Shown one piece after another: positions 34,596 to 49,100 of a stretch of DNA of 64,000 nt. Location: assembly GCF_032854445.1 (NCBI RefSeq), contig NW_027018060.1, positions 34,327 through 98,326 on the forward strand. The letters run 5' to 3'. Made by a program: the position numbers and the translations under genes. Below the pieces are notes generated by a model that was not told the origin of the DNA, did not search any database, and was given only the letters and a program-made list of their open reading frames with translations. The first letter of the stretch is position 1, and each line of letters opens with the position of its first letter. The DNA comes from Liolophura sinensis (Eukaryota > Mollusca > Polyplacophora > Chitonida > Chitonidae).

Positions 34596-37500
34596 TTTGT
34601 TAATTGAAATCGGCTACACTGTACTCTGTACAATCGCGACTGGTCATTACTATATTCAACTTTTGACTATAAGTTATGTGCCCTTCGGTAGCTCAGAAGA
34701 CGTCAAATCTTTCGGCTAAGCCTATTTAACTCACCCAGCAATTGTCTTACTTCTAAGTCCTAGACAATCTCAATGTCTTTATCTCCGTGTAGAAAAAAAA
34801 CACCATTTGTACATAAAAAACACAAGGTACTTGATACAGTCTGCTGTAAAAAGTACAACTGAACACTGACCCACTTCAGTAAGGTGCAAAAAGATTCAGA
34901 ATTGAGCCAGGCATCGGCAGCTGTTGACAAATTGCAAATTTCCCTGGTTTCCATGGAGTAAGAGCCGTTGCTACGCACGTTATTATGACATCAATGATCA
35001 TTCAATTGTCGCTACAGCCAAAAGTATTGGTCGGAGAGCAACGCGGTTTGCACCATTCGATTTCTCGTCACAAAATACGTCGGATTAGCCTCTTACTAGT
35101 AGCACTGGAACAGTTTTTCCACTTTTGCATTTTTACCTGGTCTTTTTGTTAATTGAAACCGGCTACACTGTACTCTGTACAATCGCGACTGGTCATTACT
35201 ATATTCAACTTTTGACTATAAGTTATGTGCCCTTCGGTAGCCCAGAAGACGTCAAATCTTTGGGCTAAGCCCATTTAACTCACCCAGCAATTGTCTTACT
35301 TCTAAGTCCAATACAATCTCAGTGTCTTTATCTACGTGTAGAAAAACCAGACCATTTGTACATAAAAAACACAAGGTACTTGATACAGCCTGCTGTAAAA
35401 AGTACAACTAAACACTGACCCACATTTATAAGGTGCCAAAAGATGCGGAATTGGGCCAGGCATCGGCAGCTGTTAAAAACTTGCAAATATCCCTGGTTTC
35501 CATGGAGTAAGAGCCGTTGCTGGGCACGTGATTATGACATCCATGATCATTCAATTGTCACTACAGCCAAAAGTATTGGTCGGAGAGCAACGCGGTTTGC
35601 ACCATTCGATTTCTCGTCACAAAATACGTCGGATTAGCCTCTTACCAGCAGCACTGGAACAGTTTTTCCACTTTTGCATTTTTGCCTGGTCTTTTTGTTA
35701 ATTGAAATCGGCTACACTGTACTCTGTACAATCGCGACTGGTCATTACTATATTCAACTTTTGACTATAAGTTATGTGCCCTTCGGTAGCCCAGAAGACG
35801 TCAAATCTTTGGGCTAAGCCCATTTAACTCACCCAGCAATTGCCTTACTTCTAAGTGCAAGACAATCTCAATGTCTTTATCTACGTGTAGAAAAACCACA
35901 CCATTTGTACGTGAAAAACACAAGGTACTTGATACAGTCTGCTGTAAAAAGTACAACTGAACACTGACCCACTTCAGTAAGGTGCCAAAAGATGCGGAAT
36001 TGAGCCAGGAATCGGGAGCTGTTGAAAAATTGCAAATTTTCCTGGTTTCCATGGAGTAAGAGCCGTTGCTGTGCACGTGATTATGACATAAATGATCATT
36101 CAATTGTCACTACAGCCAAAAGTATTGGTCGGAGAGCAACGCGGTTTGCACCATTCGATTTCTCGTCACAAAATACGTCGAATTAGACTCTTACCAGCAG
36201 CACTGGAACAGTTTTTCCACTTTTGCATTTTTACCTGGTCTTTTTGTTAATTGAAATCGGCTACACTGTACTCTGTACAATCGCGACTGGTCATTACTAT
36301 ATTCAACTTTTGACTATAAGTTATGTGCCCTTCGGTAGCCCAGAAGACCTGAAATCTTTGGGCCAAGCCCATTTAACTCACCCAGCAATTGTCTTACTTC
36401 TAAGTCCAAGACAATCTCAATGTCTTTATCTACGTGTAGAAAAACCACACCATTTGTCCAAAAAAAACACAAGGTACTTGATACAGTCTGCTGTAAAAAG
36501 TACAACTAAACAATGACGCACATTTATAAGGTGCCAAAAGATGCGGAATTGGGCCAGGCATCGGCAGCTGTTAAAAAATTGCAAATATCCCTGGTTTCCA
36601 TGGAGTAAGAGCCGTTGCTGGGCACGTGATTATGACATCAATATTCATTGAATTGTCGCTACAGCCAAAAGTATTGGTCGGAGAGCAACGCGGTTTCCAC
36701 CATTCGATTTCTCGTCACAAAATACGTCGGATTAGCCTCTTACCAGCAGCACTGGAACAGATTTTCCACTTTTGCATTTTTGCCTGGTCTTTTTGTTAAT
36801 TGAAATCGGCTACACTGTACTCTGTACAATCGCGACTGGTCATTACTATATTCAACTTTTGACTATAAGTTATGTGCCCTTCGGTAGCCCAGAAGACCTG
36901 AAATCTTTGGGCTAAGCCCATTTAACTCACCCAGCAATTGCCTTACTTCTAAGTGCAAGACAATCTCAATGTCTTTATCTACGTGTAGAAAAAAAACACC
37001 ATTTGTACATGAAAAACACAAGGTACTTGATACAGTCTGCTGTAAAAAGTACAACTGAACACTGACCCACATTTATAAGGTGCCAAAAGATTTGGAATTG
37101 GGCCAGGCATTGGCAGGAGTTAAAAAATTGCAAATATCCCTGGTTTCCATGGAGTAAGAGCCGTTGCTGGGCACGTGATTATGACATCAATGAACATTCA
37201 ATTGTCGCTACAGCCAAAAGTATTGGTCGGAGAGCAACGCGGTTTGCACCATTCGATTTCTCGTCACAAAATACGTCGGATTAGCCTCTTACCAGCAGCA
37301 CTGGAACAAGTTCTCCAATTTTGCATTTTTGCCTGGTCTTTTTGTTAATTGAAATCGGCTACACTGTACTATGTACAATCGCGACTGGTCATTACTATAT
37401 TCAACTTTTGACTATAAGTTATGTGCCCTTCGGTAGCCCAGAAGACGTCAAATCTTTGGGCTCAGCCCATTTAACTCACCCAGCAATTGCCTTACTTCTA

Positions 37501-38987
37501 AGTCGAAGACAATCTCAATGTCTTTATCTACGTGTAGAAAAACCACACCATTTGATCATGAAAAACACAAGGTACTTGATACAGTCTGCTGTAAAAAGTA
37601 CAACTGAACACTGACCCACTTTAGTTAGGTGCCAAAAGATTCGGAATTGAGCCAGGCATCGGCAGCTGTTGACAAATTGCAAATTTCCCTGGTTTCCATG
37701 GAGTAAGAGCCGTTGCTACGCACGTTATTATGACATAAATGATCATTCAATTGTCGCTACAGCCAAAAGTATTGGTCGGAGAGCAACGCGGTTTGCACCA
37801 TTCGATTTCTCGTCACAAAATACGTCGGATTAGACTCTTACTAGTAGCACTGGAACAGTTTTTCCACTTTTGCATTTTTACCTGGTCTTTTTGTTAATTG
37901 AAACCGGCTACACTGTACTCTGTACAATCGCGACTGGTCATTACTATATTCAACTTTTGACTATAAGTTATGTGCCCTTCGGTAGCCCAGAAGACGTCAA
38001 ATCTTTCGGCTAAGCCCATTTAACTCACCCAGCAATTGCCTTACTTCTAAGAGCAAGACAATCTCAATGTCTTTATCTACGTGTAGAAAAACCACACCAT
38101 TTGTACATAAAAAACACAAGGTACTTGATACAGTCTGCTGTAAAAAGTACAACTGAACACTGACCCACTTCAGTAAGGTGCCAAAAGATGCGGAATTGGG
38201 CCAGGCATCGGCAGCTGTTAAAAAATTGCAAATATCCCTGGTTTCCATGGAGTAAGAGCCGTTGCTGGGCACGTGATTATGACATCAATGATCATTGAAT
38301 TGTCGCTACAGCCAAAAGTATTGATCGGAGAGCAACGCGGTTTGCACCATTCGATTTCTCGTCACAAAATACGTCGGATTAGCCTCTTACCAGCAGCACT
38401 GGAACAGTTTTTCCACTTTTGCATTTTTGCCTGGTCTTTTTGTTAATTGAAATCGGCTACACTGTACTCTGTACAATCGCGACTGGTCATTACTATATTC
38501 AACTTTTGACTATAAGTTATGTGCCCTTCGGTAGCCCAGAAGACGTCAAATCTTTGGGCTAAGCCCATTTAACTCACCCAGCAATTGCCTTACTTCTAAG
38601 AGCAAGACAATCTCAATGTCTTTATCTACGTGTAGAAAAACCAGACCATTTGTACATGAAAAACACAAGGTACTTGATACAGTCTGCTGTAAAAAGTACA
38701 ACTGACCACAGAACCACATGAATAAGGTGCCAAAAGATGCGGAATTGAGCCAGGAATCGGCAGCTGTTGAAAAATTGCAAATTTCCCTGGTTTCCATGGA
38801 GTAAGAGCCGTTGCTGTGCACGTGATTATGACATAAATGATCATTCAATTGTCACTACAGCCAAAAGTATTGGTCGGAGAGCAACGCAGTTTGCACCATT
38901 CGATTTGTCGTCACAAAATACGTCGGATTAGCCTCTTACCAGCAGCACTGGAACAGTTTTTCCACTTTTGCATTTTTACCTGGTCTT
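34596..38987 (+). repeat. Shortened HOR: octamer A'-D2-E-B-C-I-J/K/G-H
   Basis: Monomers start at 34596, 35145, 35694, 36243, 36792, 37341, 37890 (chimera) and 38439, each 549 bp (total 4392). The monomer at 37890 replaces J, K and G. It opens as J (GAAACCGG, TGTACAATC), continues as K (TTTCGGCTAAG, GAGCAAGAC, CACACC) and ends as G (CACTTCAG, GAATTGGG, GATCATTGAATTG, ATTGATCGG). Two monomers are lost relative to the decamer. Confidence 0.85.
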
Positions 38988-41900
38988 TTTGTTAATTGAA
39001 ATCGGCTACACTGTACTCTGTACAATCGCGACTGGTCATTACTATATTCAACTTTTGACTATAAGTTATGTGCCCTTCGGTAGCTCAGAAGACGTCAAAT
39101 CTTTCGGCTAAGCCTATTTAACTCACCCAGCAATTGTCTTACTTCTAAGTCCTAGACAATCTCAATGTCTTTATCTCCGTGTAGAAAAAAAACACCATTT
39201 GTACATAAAAAACACAAGGTACTTGATACAGTCTGCTGTAAAAAGTACAACTGAACACTGACCCACTTCAGTAAGGTGCAAACAGATTCGGAATTGAGCC
39301 AGGCATCGGCAGCTGTTGACAAATTGCAAATTTCCCTGGTTTCCATGGAGTAAGAGCCGTTGCTACGCACGTTATTATGACATAAATGATCATTCAATTG
39401 TCGCTACAGCCAAAAGTATTGGTCGGAGAGCAACGCGGTTTGCACCATTCGATTTCTCGTCACAAAATACGTCGGATTAGCCTCTTACTAGTAGCACTGG
39501 AACAGTTTTTCCACTTTTGCATTTTTACCTGGTCTTTTTGTTAATTGAAACCGGCTACACTGTACTCTGTACAATCGCGACTGGTCATTACTATATTTAA
39601 CTTTTGACTATAAGTTATGTGCCCTTCGGTAGCCCAGAAGACGTCAAATCTTTGGGCTAAGCCCATTTAACTCACCCAGCAATTGTCTTACTTCTAAGTC
39701 CAATACAATCTCAATGTCTTTATCTACGTGTAGAAAAACCATACCATTTGTACATAAAAAACACAAGGTACTTGATACAGCCTGCTGTAAAAAGTACAAC
39801 TAAACACTGACCCACATTTATAAGGTGCCAAAAAATACGGAATTGGGCCAGGCATCGGCAGCTGTTAAAAAATTGCAAATATCCCTGGTTTCCATGGAGT
39901 AAGAGCCGTTGCTGGGCACGTGATTATGACATCAATGATCATTCAATTGTCGCTACACCCAAAAGTATTGGTCCGGGAGCAACGCGGTTTGCACCATTCG
40001 ATTTCTCGTCACAAAATACGTCGGATTAGCCTCTTACCAGCAGCACTGGAACAGTTTTTCCACTTTTGCATTTTTGCCTGGTCTTTTTGTTAATTGAAAT
40101 CGGCTACACTGTACTCTGTACAATCGCGACTGGTCATTACTATATTCAACTTTTGACTATAAGTTATGTGCCCTTCGGTAGCCCAGAAGACGTCAAATCT
40201 TTGGGCTAAGCCCATTTAACTCACCCAGCAATTGCCTTACTTCTAAGTGCAAGACAATCTCAATGTCTTTATCTACGTGTAGAAAAACCACACCATTTGT
40301 ACGTGAAAAACACAAGGTACTTGATACAGTCTGCTGTAAAAAGTACAACTGAACACTGACCCACTTCAGTAAGGTGCCAAAAGATGCGGAATTGAGCCAG
40401 AAGTCGGCAGCTGTTGAAAAATTGCAAATTTTCCTGGTTTCCATGGAGTAAGAGCCGTTGCTGTGCACGTGATTTTGACATAAATGATCATTCAATTGTC
40501 ACTACAGCCAAAAGTATTGGTCGGAGAGCAACGCGGTTTGCACCATTCGATTTCTCGTCACAAAATACGTCGAATTAGACTCTTACCAGCAGCACTGGAA
40601 CAGTTTTTCCACTTTTGCATTTTTACCTGGTCTTTTTGTTAATTGAAATCGGCTACACTGTACTCTGTACAATCGCGACTGGTCATTACTATATTCAACT
40701 TTTGACTATAAGTTATGTGCCCTTCGGTAGCCCAGAAGACCTGAAATCTTTGGGCCAAGCCCATTTAACTCACCCAGCAATTGTCTTACTTCTAAGTCCA
40801 AGACAATCTCAATGTCTTTATCTACGTGTAGAAAAACCACACCATTTGTCCAAAAAAAACACAAGGTACTTGATACAGTCTGCTGTAAAAAGTACAACTA
40901 AACAATGACGCACATTTATAAGGTGCCAAAAGATGCGGAATTGGGCCAGGCATCGGCAGCTGTTAAAAAATTGCAAATATCCCTGGTTTCCATGGAGTAA
41001 GAGCCGTTGCTGGGCACGTGATTATGACATCAATATTCATTGAATTGTCGCTACAGCCAAAAGTATTGGTCGGAGAGCAACGCGGTTTCCACCATTCGAT
41101 TTCTCGTCACAAAATACGTCGGATTAGCCTCTTACCAGCAGCACTGGAACAGATTTTCCACTTTTGCATTTTTGCCTGGTCTTTTTGTTAATTGAAATCG
41201 GCTACACTGTACTCTGTACAATCGCGACTGGTCATTACTATATTCAACTTTTGACTATAAGTTATGTGCCCTTCGGTAGCCCAGAAGACCTGAAATCTTT
41301 GGGCTAAGCCCATTTAACTCACCCAGCAATTGCCTTACTTCTAAGTGCAAGACAATCTCAATGTCTTTATCTCCGTGTAGAACAAAAACACCATTTGTAC
41401 ATGAAAAACACAAGGTACTTGATACAGTCTGCTGTAAAAAGTACAACTGAACACTGACCCACATTTATAAGGTGCCAAAAGATTTGGAATTGGGCCAGGC
41501 ATTGGCAGGTGTTAAAAAATTGCAAATATCCCTGGTTTCCATGGAGTAAGAGCCGTTGCTGGGCACGTGATTATGACATCAATGAACATTCAATTGTCGC
41601 TACAGCCAAAAGTATTGGTCGGAGAGCAACGCGGTTTGCACCATTCGATTTCTCGTCACAAAATACGTCGGATTAGCCTCTTACCAGCAGCACTGGAACA
41701 AGTTCTCCAATTTTGCATTTTTGCCTGGTCTTTTTGTTAATTGAAATCGGCTACACTGTACTATGTACAATCGCGACTGGTCATTACTATATTCAACTTT
41801 TGACTATAAGTTATGTGCCCTTCGGTAGCCCAGAAGACGTCAAATCTTTGGGCTCAGCCCATTTAACTCACCCAGCAATTGCCTTACTTCTAAGTCGAAG

Positions 41901-44477
41901 ACAATCTCAATGTCTTTATCTACGTGTAGAAAAACCACACCATTTGATCATGAAAAACACAAGGTACTTGATACAGTCTGCTGTAAAAAGTACAACTGAA
42001 CACTGACCCACTTTAGTTAGGTGCCAAAAGATTCGGAATTGAGCCAGGCATCGGCAGCTGTTGACAAATTGCAAATTTCCCTAGTTTCCATGGAGTAAGA
42101 GCCGTTGCTACGCACGTTATTATGACATAAATGATCATTCAATTGTCGCTACAGCCAAAAGTATTGGTCGGAGAGCAACGCGGTTTGCACCATTCGATTT
42201 CTCGTCACAAAATACGTCGGATTAGACTCTTACTAGTAGCACTGGAACAGTTTTTCCACTTTTGCATTTTTACCTGGTCTTTTTGTTAATTGAAACCGGC
42301 TACACTGTACTCTGTACAATCGCGACTGGTCATTACTATATTCAACTTTTGACTATAAGTTATGTGCCCTTCGGCAGCCCAGAAGACGTCAAATCTTTGG
42401 GCTAAGCCCATTTAACTCACCCAGCAATTGCCTTACTTCTAAGTGCAAGACAATCTCAATGTCTTTATCTACGTGTAGAAAAACCACACCATTTGTACAT
42501 GAAAAACAAAAGGTACTTGATACAGTCTGCTGTAAAAAGTACAACTGAACACTGACCCACTTCAGTAAGGTGCCAAAAGATGCGGAATTGAGCCAGGCAT
42601 CGGCAGCTGTTGAAAAATTGCAAATTTCCCTGGTTTCCATGGAGTAAGAGCCGTTGCTGGGCACGTGATTATGACATAAATGATCATTCAATTGTCACTA
42701 CAGCCAAAAGTATTGGTCGGAGAGCAACGCGGTTTGCACCATTCGATTTCTCGTCACAAAATACGTCAAATTAGCCTCTTACCAGCAGCACTGGAACAGT
42801 TTTTCCACTTTTGCATTTTTGCCTGCTCTTTTTGTTAATTGAAACCGGCTACACTGTACTCTGTACCATCGCGACTGGTCATTACTATATTCAACTTTTG
42901 ACTATAAGTTATGTGCCCTTCGGTAGCCCAGAAGACGTCAAATCTTTCGGCTAAGCCCATTTAACTCACCCAGGAATTGCCTTACTTCTAAGAGCAAGAC
43001 AATCTCAATGTCTTTATCTACGTGTAGAAAAACCACACCATTTGTACATAAAAAACACAAGGTACTTGATACAGTCTGCTGTAAAAAGTACAACTGACCA
43101 CAGACCCACATGAATAAGGTGCCAAAAGATGCGGAATTGGGCCAGGCATCGGCAGCTGTTGAAAAATTGCAAATATCCCTGGTTTCCATGGAGTAAGAGC
43201 CGTTGCTGGGCACGTGATTATGACATCAATGATCATTCAATTGTCGCTACAGCCAAAAGTATTGGTCGGAGAGCAACGCGGTTTGCACCATTCGATTTCT
43301 CGTCACAAAATACGTCGGATTAGCCTCTTACCAGCAGCACATGAACAGTTTTTCCACTTTTGCATTTTTGCCCGGTCTTTTTGTTAATTGAAATCGGCTA
43401 CACTGTACTCTGTACAATCGCGACTGGTCATTACTATGTTCAACTTTTGACTATAAGTTATGTGCCCTTCGGTAGCCCAGAAGACCTGAAATCTTTGGGC
43501 TAAGCCCATTTAACTCACCCAGCAATTGCCTTACTTCTAAGTGCAAGACAATCTCAATGTCTTTATCTACGTGTAGAAAAACCACACCATTTGTACGTGA
43601 AAAACAGAAGGTACTTGATACAGTCTGCTGTAAAAAGTACAACTGAACACTGACCCACTTCAGTAAGGTGCCAAAAGATGCGGAATTGGGCCAGGCATCG
43701 GCAGCTGTTAAAAAATTGCAAATATCCCTGGTTTCCATGGAGTAAGAGCCGTTGCTGGGCACGTGATTATGACATCAATGATCATTGAATTGTCGCTACA
43801 GCCAAAAGTATTGGTCGGAGAGCAACGCGGTTTGCACCATTCGATTTCTCGTCACAAAATACGTCGGATTAGCCTCTTACCAGCAGCACTGGAACAGTTT
43901 TTCCACTTTTGCATTTTTGCCTGGTCTTTTTGTTAATTGAAATCGGCTACACTGTACTCTGTACAATCGCGACTGGTCATTACTATATTCAACTTTTGAC
44001 TATAAGTTATGTGCCCTTCGGTAGCCCAGAAGACGTCAAATCTTTGGGCTAAGCCCATTTAACTCACCCAGCAATTGCCTTACTTCTAAGAGCAAGACAA
44101 TCTCAATGTCTTTATCTACGTGTAGAAAAACCAGACCATTTGTACATAAAAAACACAAGGTACTTGATACAGTCTGCTGTAAAAAGTACAACTGACCACA
44201 GAACCACATGAATAAGGTGCCAAAAGATGCGGAATTGAGCCAGGAATCGGCAGCTGTTGAAAAATTGCAAATTTCCCTGGTTTCCATGGAGTAAGAGCCG
44301 TTGCTGTGCACGTGATTATGACATAAATGATCATTCAATTGTCACTACAGCCAAAAGTATTGGTCGGAGAGCAACGCAGTTTGCACCATTCGATTTCTCG
44401 TCACAAAATACGTCGGATTAGCCTCTTACCAGCAGCACTGGAACAGTTTTTCCACTTTTGCATTTTTACCTGGTCTT
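38988..44477 (+). repeat. Complete decamer HOR, second copy (A-D-E-B-C-I-J-K-G-H), 5490 bp
   Basis: Monomers start at 38988, 39537, 40086, 40635, 41184, 41733, 42282, 42831, 43380 and 43929, all exactly 549 bp. The order is the same as at 25811-31300. The first two monomers are the A and D forms, not A' and D2, which links this unit to the A-D pairs at 18671-19768. G here has ATTGGTCGG where most G copies have ATTGATCGG. Confidence 0.9.
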
Positions 44478-46124
44478 TTTGTTAATTGAAATCGGCTACA
44501 CTGTACTCTGTACAATCGCGACTGGTCATTACTATATTCAACTTTTGACTATAAGTTATGTGCCCTTCGGTAGCTCAGAAGACGTCAAATCTTTCGGCTA
44601 AGCCTATTTAACTCACCCAGCAATTGTCTTACTTCTAAGTCCTAGACAATCTCAATGTCTTTATCTCCGTGTAGAAAAAAAACACCATTTGTACATAAAA
44701 AACACAAGGTACTTGATACAGTCTGCTGTAAAAAGTACAACTGAACACTGACCCACTTCAGTAAGGTGCAAAAAGATTCGGAATTGAGCCAGGCATCGGC
44801 AGCTGTTGACAAATTGCAAATTTCCCTGGTTTCCATGGAGTAAGAGGCGTTGCTACGCACGTTATTATGACATAAATGATCATTCAATTGTCGCTACAGC
44901 CAAAAGTATTGGTCGGAGAGCAACGCGGTTTGCACCATTCGATTTCTCGTCACAAAATACGTCGGATTAGCCTCTTACTAGTAGCACTGGAACAGTTTTT
45001 CCACTTTTGCATTTTTACCTGGTCTTTTTGTTAATTGAAACCGGCTACACTGTACTCTGTACAATCGCGACTGGTCATTACTATATTTAACTTTTGACTA
45101 TAAGTTATGTGCCCTTCGGTAGCCCAGAAGACGTCAAATCTTTGGGCTAAGCCCATTTAACTCACCCAGCAATTGTCTTACTTCTAAGTCCAATACAATC
45201 TCAATGTCTTTATCTACGTGTAGAAAAACCAGACCATTTGTACATAAAAAACACAAGGTACTTGATACAGCCTGCTGTAAAAAGTACAACTAAACACTGA
45301 CCCACATTTATAAGGTGCCAAAAGATGCGGAATTGGGCCAGGCATCGGCAGCTGTTAAAAAATTGCAAATATCCCTGGTTTCCATGGAGTAAGAGCCGTT
45401 GCTGGGCACGTGATTATGACATCCATGATCATTCAATTGTCACTACAGCCAAAAGTATTGGTCGGAGAGCAACGCGGTTTGCACCATTCGATTTCTCGTC
45501 ACAAAATACGTCGGATTAGCATCTTACCAGCAGCACTGGAACAGTTTTTCCACTTTTGCATTTTTGCCTGGTCTTTTTGTTAATTGAAATCGGCTACACT
45601 GTACTCTGTACAATCGCGACTGGTCATTACTATATTCAACTTTTGACTATAAGTTATGTGCCCTTCGGTAGCCCAGAAGACGTCAAATCTTTCGGCTAAG
45701 CCCATTTAACTCACACAGCAATTGCCTTACTTCTAAGTGCAAGACAATCTCAATGTCTTTATCTACGTGTAGAAAAACCACACCATTTGTACGTGAAAAA
45801 CACAAGGTACTTGATACAGTCTGCTGTAAAAAGTACAACTGAACACTGACCCACTTCAGTAAGGTGCCAAAAGATGCGGAATTGAGCCAGGAATCGGGAG
45901 CTGTTGAAAAATTGCAAATTTTCCTGGTTTCCATGGAGTAAGAGCCGTTGCTGTGCACGTGATTATGACATAAATGATCATTCAATTGTCACTACAGCCA
46001 AAAGTATTGGTCGGAGAGCAACGCGGTTTGCACCATTCGATTTGTTGTCACAAAATACGTCGGATTAGCCTCTTACCAGCAGCACTGGAACAGTTTTTCC
46101 ACTTTTGCATTTTTACCTGGTCTT
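44478..46124 (+). repeat. Final ordered HOR fragment: A'-D2-E
   Basis: Monomers start at 44478 (A'), 45027 (D2) and 45576 (E). This repeats the start of the decamer at 25811 and 34596. Where B is expected at 46125, a different divergent class follows. The E copy ends with GATTTGTTGTC, a variant common in the divergent region to its right, so its 3' part may already belong to that region. Confidence 0.85.
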
Positions 46125-49100
46125 TTTGTTAATTGAAATCGCTACACTGTACTCTGTACAATCGCGACTGGTCATTACTATATTCAACTTTTGACTATAA
46201 GTTATGTGCCCTTCGGTAGTCCAGAAGACGTCAAATCTTTGGGCTAAGCCCATTTAACTCACCCAGCAATTGGTCTTACTTCTAAGTCCAAGACAATCTC
46301 AATGTCTTTATCTACGTGTAGAAAAACCACACCATTTGTACATAAAAAACACAAGGTACTTGATACAGTCTGCTGTCAAAAGTACAACTGACCACAGACC
46401 CACATGAATAAGGTGCCAAAAGATGCGGAATTGAGCCAGAAATCGGCAGCTGTTGAAAAATTGCAAATTTCCCTGGTTTCCATGGAGTAAGAGCCGTTGC
46501 TGGGCACGTGATTATGACATAAATGATCATTCAATTGTCACTACAGCCAAAAGTATTGGTCGGAGAGCAACGCGGTTTGCACCATTCGATTTCTCGTCAC
46601 AAAATACGTCGAATTAGCCTCTTACCAGCAGCACTGGAACAGTTTTTCCAATTTTGCATTTTTGCCTGGTCTTTTTGTTAATTGAAATCGGCTACACTGT
46701 ACTCTGTACAATCGCGACTGGTCATTACTATATTCAACTTTTGACTATAAGTTATGTGCCCTTCGGTAGCCCAGAAGACGTCAAATCTTTGGGCTAAGCC
46801 CATTTAACTCACCCAGCAATTGCCTTACTTCTAAGTGCAAGACAATCTCAATGTCTTTATCTACGTGTAGAAAAACCATACCATTTGTACATGAAAAACA
46901 CAAGGTACTTGATACAGTCTGCTGTAAAAAGTACAACTGAACACTGACCCACTTCAGTAAGGTGCCAAAAGATGCGGAATTGGGCCAGGCATCGGCAGCT
47001 GTTAAAAAATTGCAAATATCCCTGGTTTCCATGGAGTAAGAGCCGTTGCTGGGCACGTGATTATGACATCAATAATCACTCAATTGTCGCTACAGCCAAA
47101 AGTATTGGTCGGAGAGCAACGCGGTTTGCACCATTCGATTTGTTGTCACAAAATACGTCGGATTAGCCTCTTACAGCAGCACTGGAACAGTTTTTCCACT
47201 TTTGCATTTTTACCTGGTCTTTTTGTTAATTGAAATCGGCTACACTGTACTCTGTACAATCGCGACTGGTCATTACTATATTCAACTTTTGACTATAAGT
47301 TATGTGCCCTTCGGTAGTCCAGAAGACGTCAAATCTTTGGGCTAAGCCCATTTAACTCACCCAGCAATTGTCTTACTTCTAAGTCCAAGACAATCTCAAT
47401 GTCTTTATCTACGTGTAGAAAAACCAGACCATTTGTACATAAAAAACACAAGGTACTTGATACAGTCTGCTGTCAAAAGTACAACTGACCACAGACCCAC
47501 ATGAATAAGGTGCCAAAAGATTCGGAATTGAGCCAGGCATTGGCAGGTGTTAAAAAATTGCAAATATCCCTGGTTTCCATGGAGTAAGAGCCGTTGCTGG
47601 GCACGTGATTATGACATCAATGAACATTCAATTGTAGCTACAGCCAAAAGTATTGGTCGGAGAGCAACGCGGTTTGCACCATTCGATTTTCTCGTCACAA
47701 AATACGTCGGATTAGCCTCTTACCAGCAGCACTGGAACAGTTTTTCCACTTTTGCATTTTTGCCTGGTCTTTTTGTTAATTGAAATCGGCTACACTGTAC
47801 TCTGTACAATCGCGACTGGTCATTACTATATTCAACTTTTGACTATAAGTTATGTGCCCTTCGGTAGCCAGAAGACGTCAAATCTTTGGGCTAAGCCCAT
47901 TTAACTCACCCAGCAATTGTCTTACTTCTAAGTCCTAGACAATCTCAATGTCTTTATCTCCGTGTAGAAAAACCAGACCATTTGTACATAAAAACACAAG
48001 GTACTTGATACAGTCTGCTGTAAAAAGTACAACTGAACACTGACCCACTTCAGTAAGGTGCCAAAAGATTCGGAATTGAGCCAGCATCGGCAGCTGTTGA
48101 CAAATTGCAAATTTCCCTGGTTTCCATGGAGTAAGAGCCGTTGCTGGGCACGTGATTATGACATCAATAATCATTCAATTGTCGCTACAGCCAAAAGTAT
48201 TGGTCGGAGAGCAACGCGGTTTACCAATTCGATTTGTTGTCACAAATACGTCGGATTAGCCTCTTACCAGCAGCACTGGAACAGTTTTTCCACTTTTGCA
48301 TTTTTACCTGGTCTTTTGTTAATTGAAATCGGCTACACTGTACTCTGTACAATCGCGACTGGTCATTACTATATTCCAACTTTTGACTATAAGTTATGTG
48401 CCCTTCGGTAGTCCAGAAGACGTCAAATCTCTGGGCTAAGCCCATTTAACTCACCCAGCAATTGTCTTACTTCTAAGTCCAAGACAATCTCAATGTCTTT
48501 ATCTACGTGTAGAAAAACCACACCATTTGTACATAAAAAACACAAGGTACTTGATACAGTCTGCTGTCAAAAGTACAACTGACCACAGACCCACATGAAT
48601 AAGGTGCCAAAAGATGCGGAATTGAGCCAGAAATCGGCAGCTGTTGAAAAATTGCAAATTTCCCTGGTTTCCATGGAGTAAGAGCCGTTGCTGGGCACGT
48701 GATTATGACATAAATGATCATTCAATTGTCACTACAGCCAAAAGTATTGGTCGGAGAGCAACGCGGTTTGCACCATTCGATTTCTCGTCACAAAATACGT
48801 CGAATTAGCCTCTTACCAGCAGCACTGGAACAGTTTTTCCACTTTTGCATTTTTGCCTGGTCTTTTTGTTATTGAAATCGGCTACACCTGTACTCTGTAC
48901 AATCGCGACTGGTCATTACTATATTCAACTTTTGACTATAAGTTATGTGCCCTTCGGTAGCCCAGAAGACGTCAAATCTTTGGGCTAAGCCATTTAACTC
49001 ACCCAGCAATTGCCTTACTTCTAAGTGCAAGACAATCTCAATGTCTTTATCTACGTGTAGAAAAACCATACCAATTTGTACATGAAAAAACACAAGGTAC

